Origin: Acidobacteria bacterium AB60
GTDB lineage: Bacteria; Acidobacteriota; Terriglobia; Terriglobales; Acidobacteriaceae
Direction: 5' to 3'
Assembly (NCBI GenBank): GCA_008682415.1
Contig: VANK01000010.1
Span: forward strand, 179,793-243,792
DNA: 64,000 nt
The notes under the pieces were generated by a model that was given only the letters and a program-made list of their open reading frames with translations, ran no database searches and was not told the origin of the DNA. The translations under genes were made by a program, and so were the position numbers. This document shows, one piece after another, positions 34,158-43,700 of this stretch; position 1 is the first letter of the stretch, and every line of letters starts with the position of its first letter.

Positions 34158-36812
34158 TCATTCGCTGCGGAGGGCAGTGGTGGGGTCGACGCGCATGGCG
34201 CGGCGGGCGGGAACGCTGGTGGCTGCGATGGCGATCACGATGGTCAGCGCCAGCACGATTGGGTACACGATTGGCGCGGCGAACTCGATGCCGGGAAACA
34301 TCGAGTCGAACAAGCGGCCAAGGGGCAGCGCAAACAGCAGCCCGATGCTCGAGGCGATGGCGGTGATCTTCAGGCCTTCGCCGAGAATCATGGTGGAGAT
34401 GGCGGCTGGTTTTGCGCCCAGGGCCAGGCGGATCCCAAACTCCTGCGTCCTTTGGCGGACGGAGTACGCAATCAGGCCGTAGATGCCGATGGCGGCGAGC
34501 GCCAGCGCCAGGCATGCGAAGGTGGCGAGGATATCCATGAATGCAGGCCTTCCATCATGCTGCTTGTCGAGCACTTCGTCCATGCTCATGACATTGAGCA
34601 GGGGCAACTCCGGATCGAGTTCTGCGACCAGACGTCGCAGCGCCGGAACCATGCTTTCCGGGGTGGTGGCTTGTCCATGCAGCATCAGGGAGAACATTCC
34701 CGTGGTCGGCCGCTGTTCGAAGGGTTCATAGACCATGGGGTCAACGCGCGTCTCCTCGGAGTAGCTTTTGACGTTGCTCACCACGCCGATGATCCGTGCC
34801 CACGCGGGTGGAGCTGCATCATTCCTCTCAAGCAATACGAGCCGGCCCACGGCATCGCCGCGTCCAAGGTAGCGTTCGACGAACCGCTGATTGACCACGA
34901 CGACCCGCGGAGCGCTGGCATGGTCCTGTTCGGTGAAGGTACGGCCGTACAGAGCGGCGATGCCCGCAGCCGCAAAGAACTCCGAGGTGACGCTTGCGTG
35001 CTCGGTGGTGCGTGGCTGGCTCGGCGGCGGGTCAGGTAGGCCCTGGATGTGCAGCCTTACGCTCTCCGCACCTGCCGAGGGCAGATTCTGCGTGACCGCC
35101 GCGCTTTCGACGCCGACGATCTGGTGGGCTTTCCTCAGCAACTCACGGACGAAGCGTTCGCGAGAAGCTGCATCGGGATAGCGCGCGTCCAGCGTCAGCC
35201 CTGCCGTGAGCAGATGATCGGTGCGGAATCCGAGCGGCTGGTGATCGAGGGCGTAGATACCGCGAAGCAGCAGGCCGACGCCGGTTAGAAGAAACAAGGC
35301 AATTGCGATCTCGGCAGACACCAAGAGGGTCCGCACGCGGTTGCGCCCCTGGCCCGCGGTCGCGGTTCGTCCTCCGTTCTTGAGAGGGGTGCCAATTTCG
35401 GTGTGCGAAGCTCTCCAGGCCGGGACGAGGCTCGACAAGACGGCCGCGAGCAGGGTGAGCGCCGCGGAGAACCCGAGCACTTTTCCATCCAGGTTCAACG
35501 ACACGGCTGCGATGCCCTCGTTGAATGCCAAGAGCGAGCGCATGATCCGGATTCCCGCCCAGGTGAGAGCCAATCCCGCGGTTCCGCCCAGTGAGGCGAT
35601 GGTGAGTCCCTCGATGAGCAACTGGCGCACGATGCGCCAGCGGCTGGCTCCGAGTGAAGCCCGGATGGCGACTTCCTTCTGGCGTGCCGCGGCCCGCGTC
35701 AGCAGGAGTCCGGAGACGTTCGCGCAGGCAATCAGCAAGACGAACGCAACCCCAACCATCATTACGGCGAGCGATTGCGCGATGTCGTAGGCGCGCAGCA
35801 GGTAGTCTTTCAAGGTCCGCACGGATGCGCTCCATCGGCCCTCGCTGTCGGGGTAGTCGGCGGCGGCGCGACGGGCGAGGCGTTTGGCTTCCGCGCCGGC
35901 CTGGGCCAGAGTGATGTGAGGCGCCAGACGAGCAAAGACGAGGAGGTCCCGGGCGCGGCGGGCGTCGGGGGCAAGATCGGCGGCCGTGATGGTGAGCGGT
36001 GTCCAGAGCTGCGGCGTCAACCACATCAACCGGAAGTCCGCGCCCATGACGCCGATCACGGTGTAGTCGGTTCGATTGAGCCGGATGGTGCGGCCGACGA
36101 TGCCGGGATCCGACCCGAACTTGCGCATCCACAGTCCGTGACTGAGCACGACGACGTGACTTTGCTCTGGCTGATCTTCGTTTGGCAGGAATCCGCGCCC
36201 TAACAGCGGGGCCGCGCCGAAGAGGTTGAAGTAGTTGGGAGACACCGCGGCGTAGTGGATGGCTTCGGGCTGGTCGTTGTGGCCGCCCAATGTTCCAGAC
36301 AAGCCGTCATGGGCGGCGGCTGCCTGAGCGAACACCTTGTTGTCGGCGAGCACAGCGGCATAGGCCGGAGCCGATATGTCATGCACGTCGGGGAGGAAGG
36401 TGGAGTCGGGCTTTACGGCCGAGACCACCACGACCTTGTCGGCATCGCGTTCCGGCAGGTCGGGCATGAGCCATGCGCTGACCACGCTGAAGATGGTTCC
36501 ATTGACGGCAATGCCGAGAGCGAGGGTCGACACGGCGGTGAGGGTGAAGCCGGGCGATTTGATCAGCTGGCGCACGGCGAAGCGGGCGTCGGCCGCAATG
36601 CTCGCGAGGGTGAGCCATTGCCAGACCTCGCGGCCGCGCTGTTCGATGAGGGTGACGTTGCCGAAGGCGCGGCGGGCGGCTTGTTCCGCCTGCTGGCGGG
36701 TCATGCCGCGATCGATGAGGTCGGCGATCTGTTCTTCCAGGTGCTCGCGGATGCTTTCGTTGAGCTCCGCATAGCGGCGACGGCGAGAGAACAAGTTTCC
36801 GAGCCAGTTCAT
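34158..36812 (-). CDS. ADOP-family ABC permease (acidobacterial duplicated orphan permease)
   Basis: An 884-residue membrane protein. The N-terminal cytoplasmic domain (residues 1-65: RRRRYAELNESIREHLEEQI, MTRQQAEQAARRAFGN) is diagnostic of ADOP proteins. Two MacB/FtsX permease modules follow, each with a MacB_PCD periplasmic domain and FtsX core. The loops QKEVAIRASLGASRWR (first module) and QRTQEFGIRLALGAKPA (second), and the ending ARRAMRVDPTTALRSE, are typical. ADOP genes have no dedicated ATPase gene beside them, as here. Likely an exporter or mechanotransmitter; the substrate is unknown. It lies 10 bp after padR on the same strand. Confidence 0.94.
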   Translation of the reverse strand: MNWLGNLFSRRRRYAELNESIREHLEEQIADLIDRGMTRQQAEQAARRAFGNVTLIEQRGREVWQWLTLASIAADARFAVRQLIKSPGFTLTAVSTLALGIAVNGTIFSVVSAWLMPDLPERDADKVVVVSAVKPDSTFLPDVHDISAPAYAAVLADNKVFAQAAAAHDGLSGTLGGHNDQPEAIHYAAVSPNYFNLFGAAPLLGRGFLPNEDQPEQSHVVVLSHGLWMRKFGSDPGIVGRTIRLNRTDYTVIGVMGADFRLMWLTPQLWTPLTITAADLAPDARRARDLLVFARLAPHITLAQAGAEAKRLARRAAADYPDSEGRWSASVRTLKDYLLRAYDIAQSLAVMMVGVAFVLLIACANVSGLLLTRAAARQKEVAIRASLGASRWRIVRQLLIEGLTIASLGGTAGLALTWAGIRIMRSLLAFNEGIAAVSLNLDGKVLGFSAALTLLAAVLSSLVPAWRASHTEIGTPLKNGGRTATAGQGRNRVRTLLVSAEIAIALFLLTGVGLLLRGIYALDHQPLGFRTDHLLTAGLTLDARYPDAASRERFVRELLRKAHQIVGVESAAVTQNLPSAGAESVRLHIQGLPDPPPSQPRTTEHASVTSEFFAAAGIAALYGRTFTEQDHASAPRVVVVNQRFVERYLGRGDAVGRLVLLERNDAAPPAWARIIGVVSNVKSYSEETRVDPMVYEPFEQRPTTGMFSLMLHGQATTPESMVPALRRLVAELDPELPLLNVMSMDEVLDKQHDGRPAFMDILATFACLALALAAIGIYGLIAYSVRQRTQEFGIRLALGAKPAAISTMILGEGLKITAIASSIGLLFALPLGRLFDSMFPGIEFAAPIVYPIVLALTIVIAIAATSVPARRAMRVDPTTALRSE

Positions 36813-36822
36813 CGCGTGTCTC

Positions 36823-37167
36823 CTACTGCCCCGCCAGGGCGAGGACGCGGGTGACTCCGGCGAACATCTTTTCGACGCTGGCGAGTTCCTGTTCGAGGTG
36901 CTTTCTGCCGGCGTCAGTGAGTTTGAAGACGCGCACAGGGCGATTGCGGGCGGAGAGTCCCATCTCGGTTTCGAGCCAGCCGCTCTTGAGCATGCGCTGG
37001 AGGGCGGGATAGAGGGAGCCCTCTTCGATCTGGAGGTAGTCTTCGGAGATGTCTTTGAGGCGTTGGGCGAGGGCGTACCCGTGCATGGGCTTCCAGTTGA
37101 GGCTCCTGAGGATCATGAGCTCGAGGGCGCCGGGGAAGAGGTCGCGGTGCTGGGATCGTTTGACCAT
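36823..37167 (-). CDS. PadR-family transcriptional regulator
   Basis: A 114-residue regulator with the PadR winged helix: LELMILRSLNWKPMHGYALA, EGSLYPALQRMLKSGWLE and FKLTDAGRKHLEQELAS. PadR proteins are mostly repressors whose binding is relieved by small aromatic or drug-like ligands. It is encoded directly upstream of the ADOP permease on the same strand and probably controls this operon. ATG 37167 was chosen because MVKRSQHRDLFPGALEL is the usual N-terminus. Its probable operator repeats lie at 37177-37232. Confidence 0.93.
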   Translation of the reverse strand: MVKRSQHRDLFPGALELMILRSLNWKPMHGYALAQRLKDISEDYLQIEEGSLYPALQRMLKSGWLETEMGLSARNRPVRVFKLTDAGRKHLEQELASVEKMFAGVTRVLALAGQ

Positions 37168-37176
37168 GGGCTGAAT

Positions 37177-37232
37177 GGTACATCCCAACTAGTATTTTGA
37201 AACAAGTATTTTTAAGCAGGTATATTCAGGCG
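37177..37232 (-). promoter_or_regulatory. Four 14-bp direct repeats, probable PadR operator
   Basis: On the + strand four consecutive 14-base units start (A/G)GTA: GGTACATCCCAACT, AGTATTTTGAAACA, AGTATTTTTAAGCA and GGTATATTCAGGCG. They begin 10 bp upstream of the padR start and overlap the expected promoter. Regular half-turn-plus spacing beside an autoregulated PadR suggests an operator. Confidence 0.6.
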
Positions 37233-37264
37233 CGAGTCAAGGCCAGACGGCAGTGTTTTTCTTG

Positions 37265-37283
37265 TTGTCAAAACTTTTGACAA
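37265..37283. promoter_or_regulatory. Perfect 19-bp palindrome upstream of the copper-protein operon
   Basis: TTGTCAAAA-C-TTTTGACAA, 9-bp arms around one base, flanked by CTTG and CAAG. The right arm includes an exact TTGACA -35 sequence on + (37277-37282). A TTTGTCA half-site recurs near 37313. The divergent neighbours are padR/ADOP and the oxidase operon; the palindrome lies about 190 bp before the first oxidase gene and could be an operator for it. Confidence 0.5.
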
Positions 37284-37324
37284 AACAAGCTTAATTTATT
37301 GTTTCCGCAACGTTTGTCAGCTTG

Positions 37325-37352
37325 TTGCAAATTGACCGAGAGCACATAAAAG
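37325..37352 (+). promoter_or_regulatory. Weak candidate sigma-70 promoter for the oxidase operon
   Basis: TTGCAA and TAAAAG, each four of six matches to the -35 and -10 consensus, separated by 16 bp. They lie about 120 bp before the first start codon. This is a low-information match. Confidence 0.3.
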
Positions 37353-37472
37353 TGCTTGAGCAGCAGCAAATCCGGAAAACTCCATTACCCCGAATCTGGG
37401 CAAGCACGGGATGGTGTCAGCGCGCGCAGTCATGGATATACGGCGCCATCCGCAACCAGGAGGGGAATACAA

Positions 37473-39077
37473 ATGTTGAGGAGAATGGGGAGCATTTGCG
37501 CGTGGGGACTGATCGGAGCCGCGACGGCGGCGGTATCCGCGCAGTCGTTCCGGGTTCAGTGTCCCAACAGCACTATCACGCATCCCGGGCTCACGAACGA
37601 TAAAGAGCCAGCCTATACCGGTGCGACGTTTACGGGGACCAATGGATACCCGGCGGCGCCTGCCAATGTAAACGGAGCCATTAAGTGCCAGCAGATTTCG
37701 GGTGGTGACGGTTACGCCACGATGGCGGACGGCACGCAGACGTACATGTTCTCGTTCGGACCTTTGTCGGGGCTGGCGAACATCGCGGCCGGCAAGCCGG
37801 GCACGGAGTTCCCCTCGGAGTTCAACACGCTGTACACCAGCTCGACGCCTCTGGCGCCCGGGGATCCGGCGACCACGGACGGGACGACGCCGGACCTGAC
37901 GAAGTTCACGTTCAATGGCGCGGTGGGCCTGGCGATCGATACGGACGCGATGGGCGACGGCAAGTGCACGGGGACGGCCTGCATCAACGGCCACGTGGAC
38001 CCGCGGCCGATCATGGACATCGCGGTGATGAATGGAAACATTCCGGCGCCGCTGATGGCGATTGACGAGGACGACGAGTTTTTCCTGACGCTCACGAACG
38101 TGGGCATGATCATGCGTCCGGACCTCTTCGAGCAGCACACGGTGCACTTCCACGGTTATCCGAACGCTTCGGCGTTCTACGACGGTGTGCCGGATGCTTC
38201 GGTGGCGATCAACATCGGCGGCAGCTTCACGTACTACTACCTGGCTCCCGACGCGGGCACGTACTTCTATCACTGCCACATCACGCCTCCGGAGCACCTG
38301 CAGATGGGCATGGTGGGACAGATCTACGTGCGTCCGCGGCAGAACCGACTGCCTTCGACGATGACGCTGTACCAAGGGCTGCAGGCGCAGCAGAAGGATC
38401 TGCGGACGGGCTGCAATCCGGACGCGGACATTCTTTGTTCGAATCCTCTGCCCGCGGGCGGAGACGACGGCATTTCCGGCGGCTTCGACACGGCGACGAA
38501 CACGGCGACCAAGATGTACGCCTACAACGACGGCGACGGGTCGACGGCCTACGACGTGGAGTATCCGATCCAGATTCACGGTTTCGATCCCAACTTCCAC
38601 TTTGTGGGCATGACGTTCAACCCGGAAGGTTTCGCGGACATGAAGGACAAGTATTTCCTTCTGAACGGGCGCAGCTATCCGGACACGATTCATGACGGCC
38701 CGATGCAGACGCAGTCGGCGGACGGGGCGAGCCACTTCTCGCAGCCGCTGCCGGCAGTGATCACGCTGAAGGCGGGGCAGAAGGCGCTGCTGCGGATCTC
38801 GGATCTGGATGTTTCGGAGTATCAGACGCTGGCGTCGCTGGGGATTCCGATGAAGGTGATCGGCTATAACGCCAAGCTGCTGCGCGACCAGGAAGGCCAC
38901 AACATGTACTACACCACCAACTCGATCACGCTTGGTGGCGGCGAGTCGCTGGACGTGATTCTGGACAGCACGGGCGTACCGGCGGGCACCTACTTCCTGT
39001 ACACGCCCAATCTCGATCACCTGTCGAACGACGCGGAGAACTTCGGCGGGCTCATGACCGAAGTGCATATCAACTAG
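37473..39077 (+). CDS. Exported multicopper-oxidase-like protein carrying the type 1 copper site
   Basis: A 534-residue protein with a signal peptide (about 1-23, GLIGAATAAVSAQ). The first cupredoxin domain carries His222-x-x-His225-x-His227 in QHTVHFHGYP, a DGVP segment, and His267-Cys268-His269 followed by His275 and Met278/Met280 in YHCHITPPEHLQMGM. These are the residues that would build a type 1 copper and half of a trinuclear copper cluster. A second cupredoxin-like domain (about 370-534) has no such ligand set. AGGAGGGG lies upstream of the ATG at 37473. It is the first gene of a three-gene run. Manganese or phenol oxidation are possible roles but unproven. Confidence 0.82.
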   Translation: MLRRMGSICAWGLIGAATAAVSAQSFRVQCPNSTITHPGLTNDKEPAYTGATFTGTNGYPAAPANVNGAIKCQQISGGDGYATMADGTQTYMFSFGPLSGLANIAAGKPGTEFPSEFNTLYTSSTPLAPGDPATTDGTTPDLTKFTFNGAVGLAIDTDAMGDGKCTGTACINGHVDPRPIMDIAVMNGNIPAPLMAIDEDDEFFLTLTNVGMIMRPDLFEQHTVHFHGYPNASAFYDGVPDASVAINIGGSFTYYYLAPDAGTYFYHCHITPPEHLQMGMVGQIYVRPRQNRLPSTMTLYQGLQAQQKDLRTGCNPDADILCSNPLPAGGDDGISGGFDTATNTATKMYAYNDGDGSTAYDVEYPIQIHGFDPNFHFVGMTFNPEGFADMKDKYFLLNGRSYPDTIHDGPMQTQSADGASHFSQPLPAVITLKAGQKALLRISDLDVSEYQTLASLGIPMKVIGYNAKLLRDQEGHNMYYTTNSITLGGGESLDVILDSTGVPAGTYFLYTPNLDHLSNDAENFGGLMTEVHIN

Positions 39078-39087
39078 GAGAGCAGCC

Positions 39088-40716
39088 ATGAGGCCTAAGA
39101 CTATGAGACACGCCTTGATAAAGACACGAACGCTGCTGGCGGCAGTGATTGCGGTGGCAGTGCATGCGGTAACGGCCCATGCTGCGGCTCCGGGAATTAC
39201 GGGGCCAACCTTCAACCTGACAGCACAGCCCGCGTACCTGACGGAGCCGGACGGCCAGTCTGTGTATTCGTGGGGATATGGATGCAGCGCGCAGCCGGCG
39301 GGATGGGCTCCTGCCGCGATAGCGCCGCCCACGGGCGGATGTCCGAACATGCAGGTGCCCGGACCGACGCTGATTGTGAAGGAAGGCGACACCGTTACGG
39401 TGAAGCTGACCAACAATCTGCCTGCCTCTGCGGGGAACACGTCGATTCTGTTTCCGGGATTCACGATGCAGCCGTTCACGGACGGGACCGCCGGACTGCT
39501 GACCCAGGAAGCTGCGCCGGGGCAGACGGTGACGTATACGTTTGTGGCTTCGGGGCCGGGGACGCGCGCTTACTACAGCGGCACGCAGAGCGATCTGCAG
39601 GTCGAGATGGGGATGTACGGGGCGATCATCGTGCTGCCCAGCAATGTTCCGGCGGCGTGCACGGCGGGTCTTCCGCTGACGAATCCGGGAGCGAATGCGA
39701 TTGCGAAGGGCGTGACGTCGCAGGCGCACATTGGTGTGCAGGAGGGGGATTTCCGGCTGGCGGCGGCGGCGTATGACAACGCCAAGACCTGCTACGACCG
39801 CGAGTACCTGTTCCAGTTCTCGGAGATGGATCCGAACATTCACACGCAGGCGGAGAGCCAGGTGGCGGCATGCAATGCGCCGGGCGCGCCGGTTCCCTGC
39901 ACCCTGCAGGTGCCTACGGAGCCGTATCATCCCGCGTACTTCATGATCAACGGGCGTTCGATGCCGGATGACATGGATCCCAATTATTCGGTGCAGTATC
40001 CGCACCAGCCGTACAACGGGAATCCGCACATGCATCCAGGCGAGCTGGTGTTATTGCGCATTATCGGGCAGGGACGCTGGCAGCATCCGTTCCACGAGCA
40101 TGCCAACCACGTGCGCATCCTGGCGCGGGACGGCAACCTGATCCTGACGCCGGACGGCAACGCGCTGGCGGGTCCTGCGCTGTTTACGACGACGACCACA
40201 CCGGGCCTGGCGATGGACGGGATCTTTTACTACACCGGGCGCGGCCTGAACTGGGACATGTACGGACACAACCCGAAGTCGGGGAACAAGACGGCGTTCA
40301 ACGTTGATCCTGCGTGCGTAGCGGATGTGAACGGATACTACACGGCGGATCCGACGGCGGTGAACTACTTCGAGTGGTGCCAGGATCACGAGAAGCCAGT
40401 GCAGGCTTATCCGACGGGCGACATCACGGGCGGTGGTCCGGTGACGCTTCCGGATCCGAACATTCTGACCAACGGTGCATGGTACGGGGGCAGTCCTTAT
40501 CTCGGACCGAGCGCAACATCCCGGGCGGTGGGCATTACGGGCACGACGCCTCCTGCGGGAACGATTGCGAACTCACCTAGCGGCGAGGCTGGCTTTGCGT
40601 TCATGTGGCACTCCCACAACGAGCGCGAGATTACAACCAACAATGCGTTTCCCGGGGGAATGATGATGATGATGCTGGTGGATTCCCGGGAATTCGTAAT
40701 TGACGAGACCAACTAG
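39088..40716 (+). CDS. Exported multicopper-oxidase-like protein without type 1 cysteine
   Basis: A 542-residue protein with a signal peptide (LLAAVIAVAVHAVTAHAA). The first cupredoxin domain has lost its ligands: the expected HSH region reads YYSGTQSDLQVEMGMYG. A later domain keeps His333-x-x-His336-x-His338 in HPFHEHANHVRILARDG, and the C-terminus has Trp-His508-Ser-His510 in MWHSHNERE, then a Met-rich PGGMMMMML. The usual Cys between the last two histidines is Ser, so no type 1 copper is expected. AGGAGAG precedes the ATG, 10 bp after the first oxidase gene. Together the two proteins hold eight histidines suited to a trinuclear cluster. Confidence 0.8.
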   Translation: MRPKTMRHALIKTRTLLAAVIAVAVHAVTAHAAAPGITGPTFNLTAQPAYLTEPDGQSVYSWGYGCSAQPAGWAPAAIAPPTGGCPNMQVPGPTLIVKEGDTVTVKLTNNLPASAGNTSILFPGFTMQPFTDGTAGLLTQEAAPGQTVTYTFVASGPGTRAYYSGTQSDLQVEMGMYGAIIVLPSNVPAACTAGLPLTNPGANAIAKGVTSQAHIGVQEGDFRLAAAAYDNAKTCYDREYLFQFSEMDPNIHTQAESQVAACNAPGAPVPCTLQVPTEPYHPAYFMINGRSMPDDMDPNYSVQYPHQPYNGNPHMHPGELVLLRIIGQGRWQHPFHEHANHVRILARDGNLILTPDGNALAGPALFTTTTTPGLAMDGIFYYTGRGLNWDMYGHNPKSGNKTAFNVDPACVADVNGYYTADPTAVNYFEWCQDHEKPVQAYPTGDITGGGPVTLPDPNILTNGAWYGGSPYLGPSATSRAVGITGTTPPAGTIANSPSGEAGFAFMWHSHNEREITTNNAFPGGMMMMMLVDSREFVIDETN

Positions 40717-40726
40717 GAGAACGGAT

Positions 40727-43700
40727 ATGCGAAAGAATACCTTGAAAGCTATTTTGAAAAGAGCAGCGCAGGGAGCGGCTGTTCTCCTGTTGGGTGCGGG
40801 GCTGGCGCAAGCACAGACTGCAGTAAGTCTGACGGCTGCGCCCGCGAACGCGACTCTGCCGGACGGTTCTTCGGTTCCGATGTGGGGGTACACGTGCGGT
40901 TCTGCGACGAGCGGATCGTGCGCGGCGCTCAACCCGTCGGCGGCCGGGGGCTGGTCGCCGGTGGTCATCACCGTTCCGTACAGCGGAGCGTCCACCAGCC
41001 TTTCGATCACATTGACCAACAATCTTCCCGCGCCGGTGCCGACGTCGGTGACGATCGTGGGCCAACTGGGCGGGGGTCTGGGCACGAACGTTACGAAGAA
41101 GCCGAGCCCGGTTCACGACAACCAGGGCACGACGTGGCCGATTGCGAATTCGGGGCCGGTGTTTACGCCTCCCGCGCAGGCGGACCGCGTGGAGTCGTTT
41201 GCGACGGAGGTTGCGTCGGGAGCGACGAGCGGGGCTCTGACCTGGACGGGAATGCGTCCGGGCACGTACCTTCTTGAGTCGGGCACGCATCCTTCGATTC
41301 AGGGTCCGATGGGCCTGTACGGCATTGTGGTGGTGACCACGGCGCCGACCGGTTCGGGGAACACGGGGGTTGCGTACACGGGCGTGAACTACGCGGCGGA
41401 ACTTCCGCTGCTGTTCAGCGAAATCGATCCGGTGCAGAACACGGCGGTTGCGACCGCAGTGGGGACGCCGGGATTCAGTGAGACGGCTACACTGGGCGCC
41501 TTTTTGAAGGGGCCGGTGATGTCGATCAACCTGACGAGTGGCGGGCAGAACTACACGTCGGCGCCGACGGTGAACTTTGTCGGGGGCAATCCTGCTCCTG
41601 GCGGGAATGCCAGCGCGACGGCGGTGATCGATACGGATTCGAACAGCCCGACGTTCGGTCAGATCACGGAGATCGACATTGTGAACGGCGGCAACTACAC
41701 GTCGGCTCCGTCGATCCAGATCAGCGGCGGCGGCGGCAGCGGAGCGCAGGCGGTAGCGGCTCTGCAACTGGCGAACAATGCCAAGGCTCACTGCAGCGGT
41801 GGCGCGGCTGCGTGCTATCCGGCGGTGGTGAACTACACGCCTCTCTACTACCTCATTAACGGGACGGCCTTCAACAAGACCAGTTCTTCGGCCTCGCTGT
41901 TCGCGGTGACGCCGGGAACGGGCGTGACGGGCGACGTGCTGGTGCGCATGGTGAACGCCGGTTTGCGCATGCACGTGCCGAGCATCGTGGGATCGCAGCC
42001 TTCGTCCTTGTCTCCGGCAGCTGCCGGGACGGGCGGCTTCTCGCTGGTGGCGGAAGACGGCAATGCACTGCCGGGCGTGCCGCGCATCCAGAGCGAAGTG
42101 TTCATGGCGGCGGGCAAGACCTACGATGTGATGATCAAGGCGCCGACGAGCGGCAACGCTCTGCCGGTGTTTGACCGCGAACTGAGCTTGTCGGGCAATG
42201 CGATTGCGCGCGATTCGGGCATGCTGGGCTATATCAGCGTGAACGGCGCGGGCTTGCCGACGGCCCCGGTGCAGGCGCAGGCCAATCCGGACACGTACAA
42301 CGCGATCCTGGCCGGACAGACTTTCACGGTGGCGGATCCCAGCAAGGGTGTTCTTGGAAACGACCTGAACGTGTTTGGCGTCAAGGTCAAGACGCAGCCG
42401 ACCAAGGGAACGGTGACGTTGAACGCGGACGGCACGTTTACCTATGTTGCCAACGCCAACTGGAGCGGGGGCGATACGTTTGGTTACTGCGGCAACGGCG
42501 CGACCAGCGGCAATGCCTGCACCACAGTCACTCTGAATCCCGCGGCGATCGAGAGCGCTTCGGGGATTACGTGCTCGGGACAGACGTTCAACTCGAGCAT
42601 GGCGAAGAACCTGAAGATCAGCGCGCCGGGCGTGCTTTCCGGCTGCGTTGACGGCAAGGGATTCCCGCTGACGGTGAACGCGGCGAGCGTTTCGCCGGCC
42701 AACGGCCTGACGGTAAGCGTGGATGCGAACGGTGCATTCCAGGCGAGCGTGAGCTCTCCGGGCGTGTACACGTTCTCGTTCAAGGCGCAGAACGCGCAGG
42801 GCACGGTGGCAGCGGCGGCGACGACGGTGACGCTGACCTTCCCACAGCCGAGCAACCTGAAGATCACGGTTCTGGATGGCGCGGATCACACCACGACGAT
42901 CTCGGAGTATCGCTGGATCATCGAGGAAGACCGCACGTTCTTCCAGGACCCGAAGTGCACGAAGAATCCTCCTGCGGCGGGGTGCCCGAACAGCGCCAAC
43001 GGGGTGGTGCCGAACTTTGGCACGAACTTCCACACCAGCTACATGCCGCTGATCGCGTCGGGCTGCAACTCCGACCTGGCCTGCGGCAACAACCAGACGG
43101 TGAATGGTCAGCCTTTTGCGCAGGAAGTTGTCACCAACCCGGGCGACGTGGGTCTTTGCAGTCCGTCGACGCCTTTGGTGAAGAACTGCCTGGATCCCAA
43201 CAAGCGCTACTACATTTCGATTCTGCCCGCGGATGCGGCTCAGCCGTTCATCAGCGGTTACACCGGATCGCCTGACTGCTCGCAGGCGGGCGCTCTGCTG
43301 GGCAAGTGCGGACACGGCATGGGTGGTGCGCCGATTCCGGCGGGATCGCACAGCAACCAGGCGATCACGATCCTGACGGAGCCGAGCCCGTATCCTCCGG
43401 CGACGCTGTCGGGCTTTGTGTTCGAAGACGATTATCCGCTCAATGGTGAAGTGGACACAGGCGGCGGCGTGGACATCATTTCGCCGAACGAGCCGGGTCT
43501 GGGCGGTTTCCAGATCACTATCTCCGACAACGCGGGCGGCACGGGCGACTCGACCGGCAACCCGACCTATGACATGTTCAACATGCCGCTGAGCAACAGC
43601 CTCGCCGGCACGCTGGATCCGACTAACGGAAACGATGCCTGCCCGATCTCGCCGCAGATCAGCGCTTCTTCGCAGAGCGGGGACAGCACGCAGAACGGCA

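Noticed and set aside
39088..40716. Second oxidase as a complete stand-alone laccase
   Set aside because: Its first domain lacks every copper histidine and the final HCH motif is HSH, so it cannot hold a type 1 copper.
40631..43351. 906-codon open frame on the minus strand
   Set aside because: Same reason: an antisense shadow of the oxidase-like and giant genes, with Arg/Ala-rich low-complexity translation.
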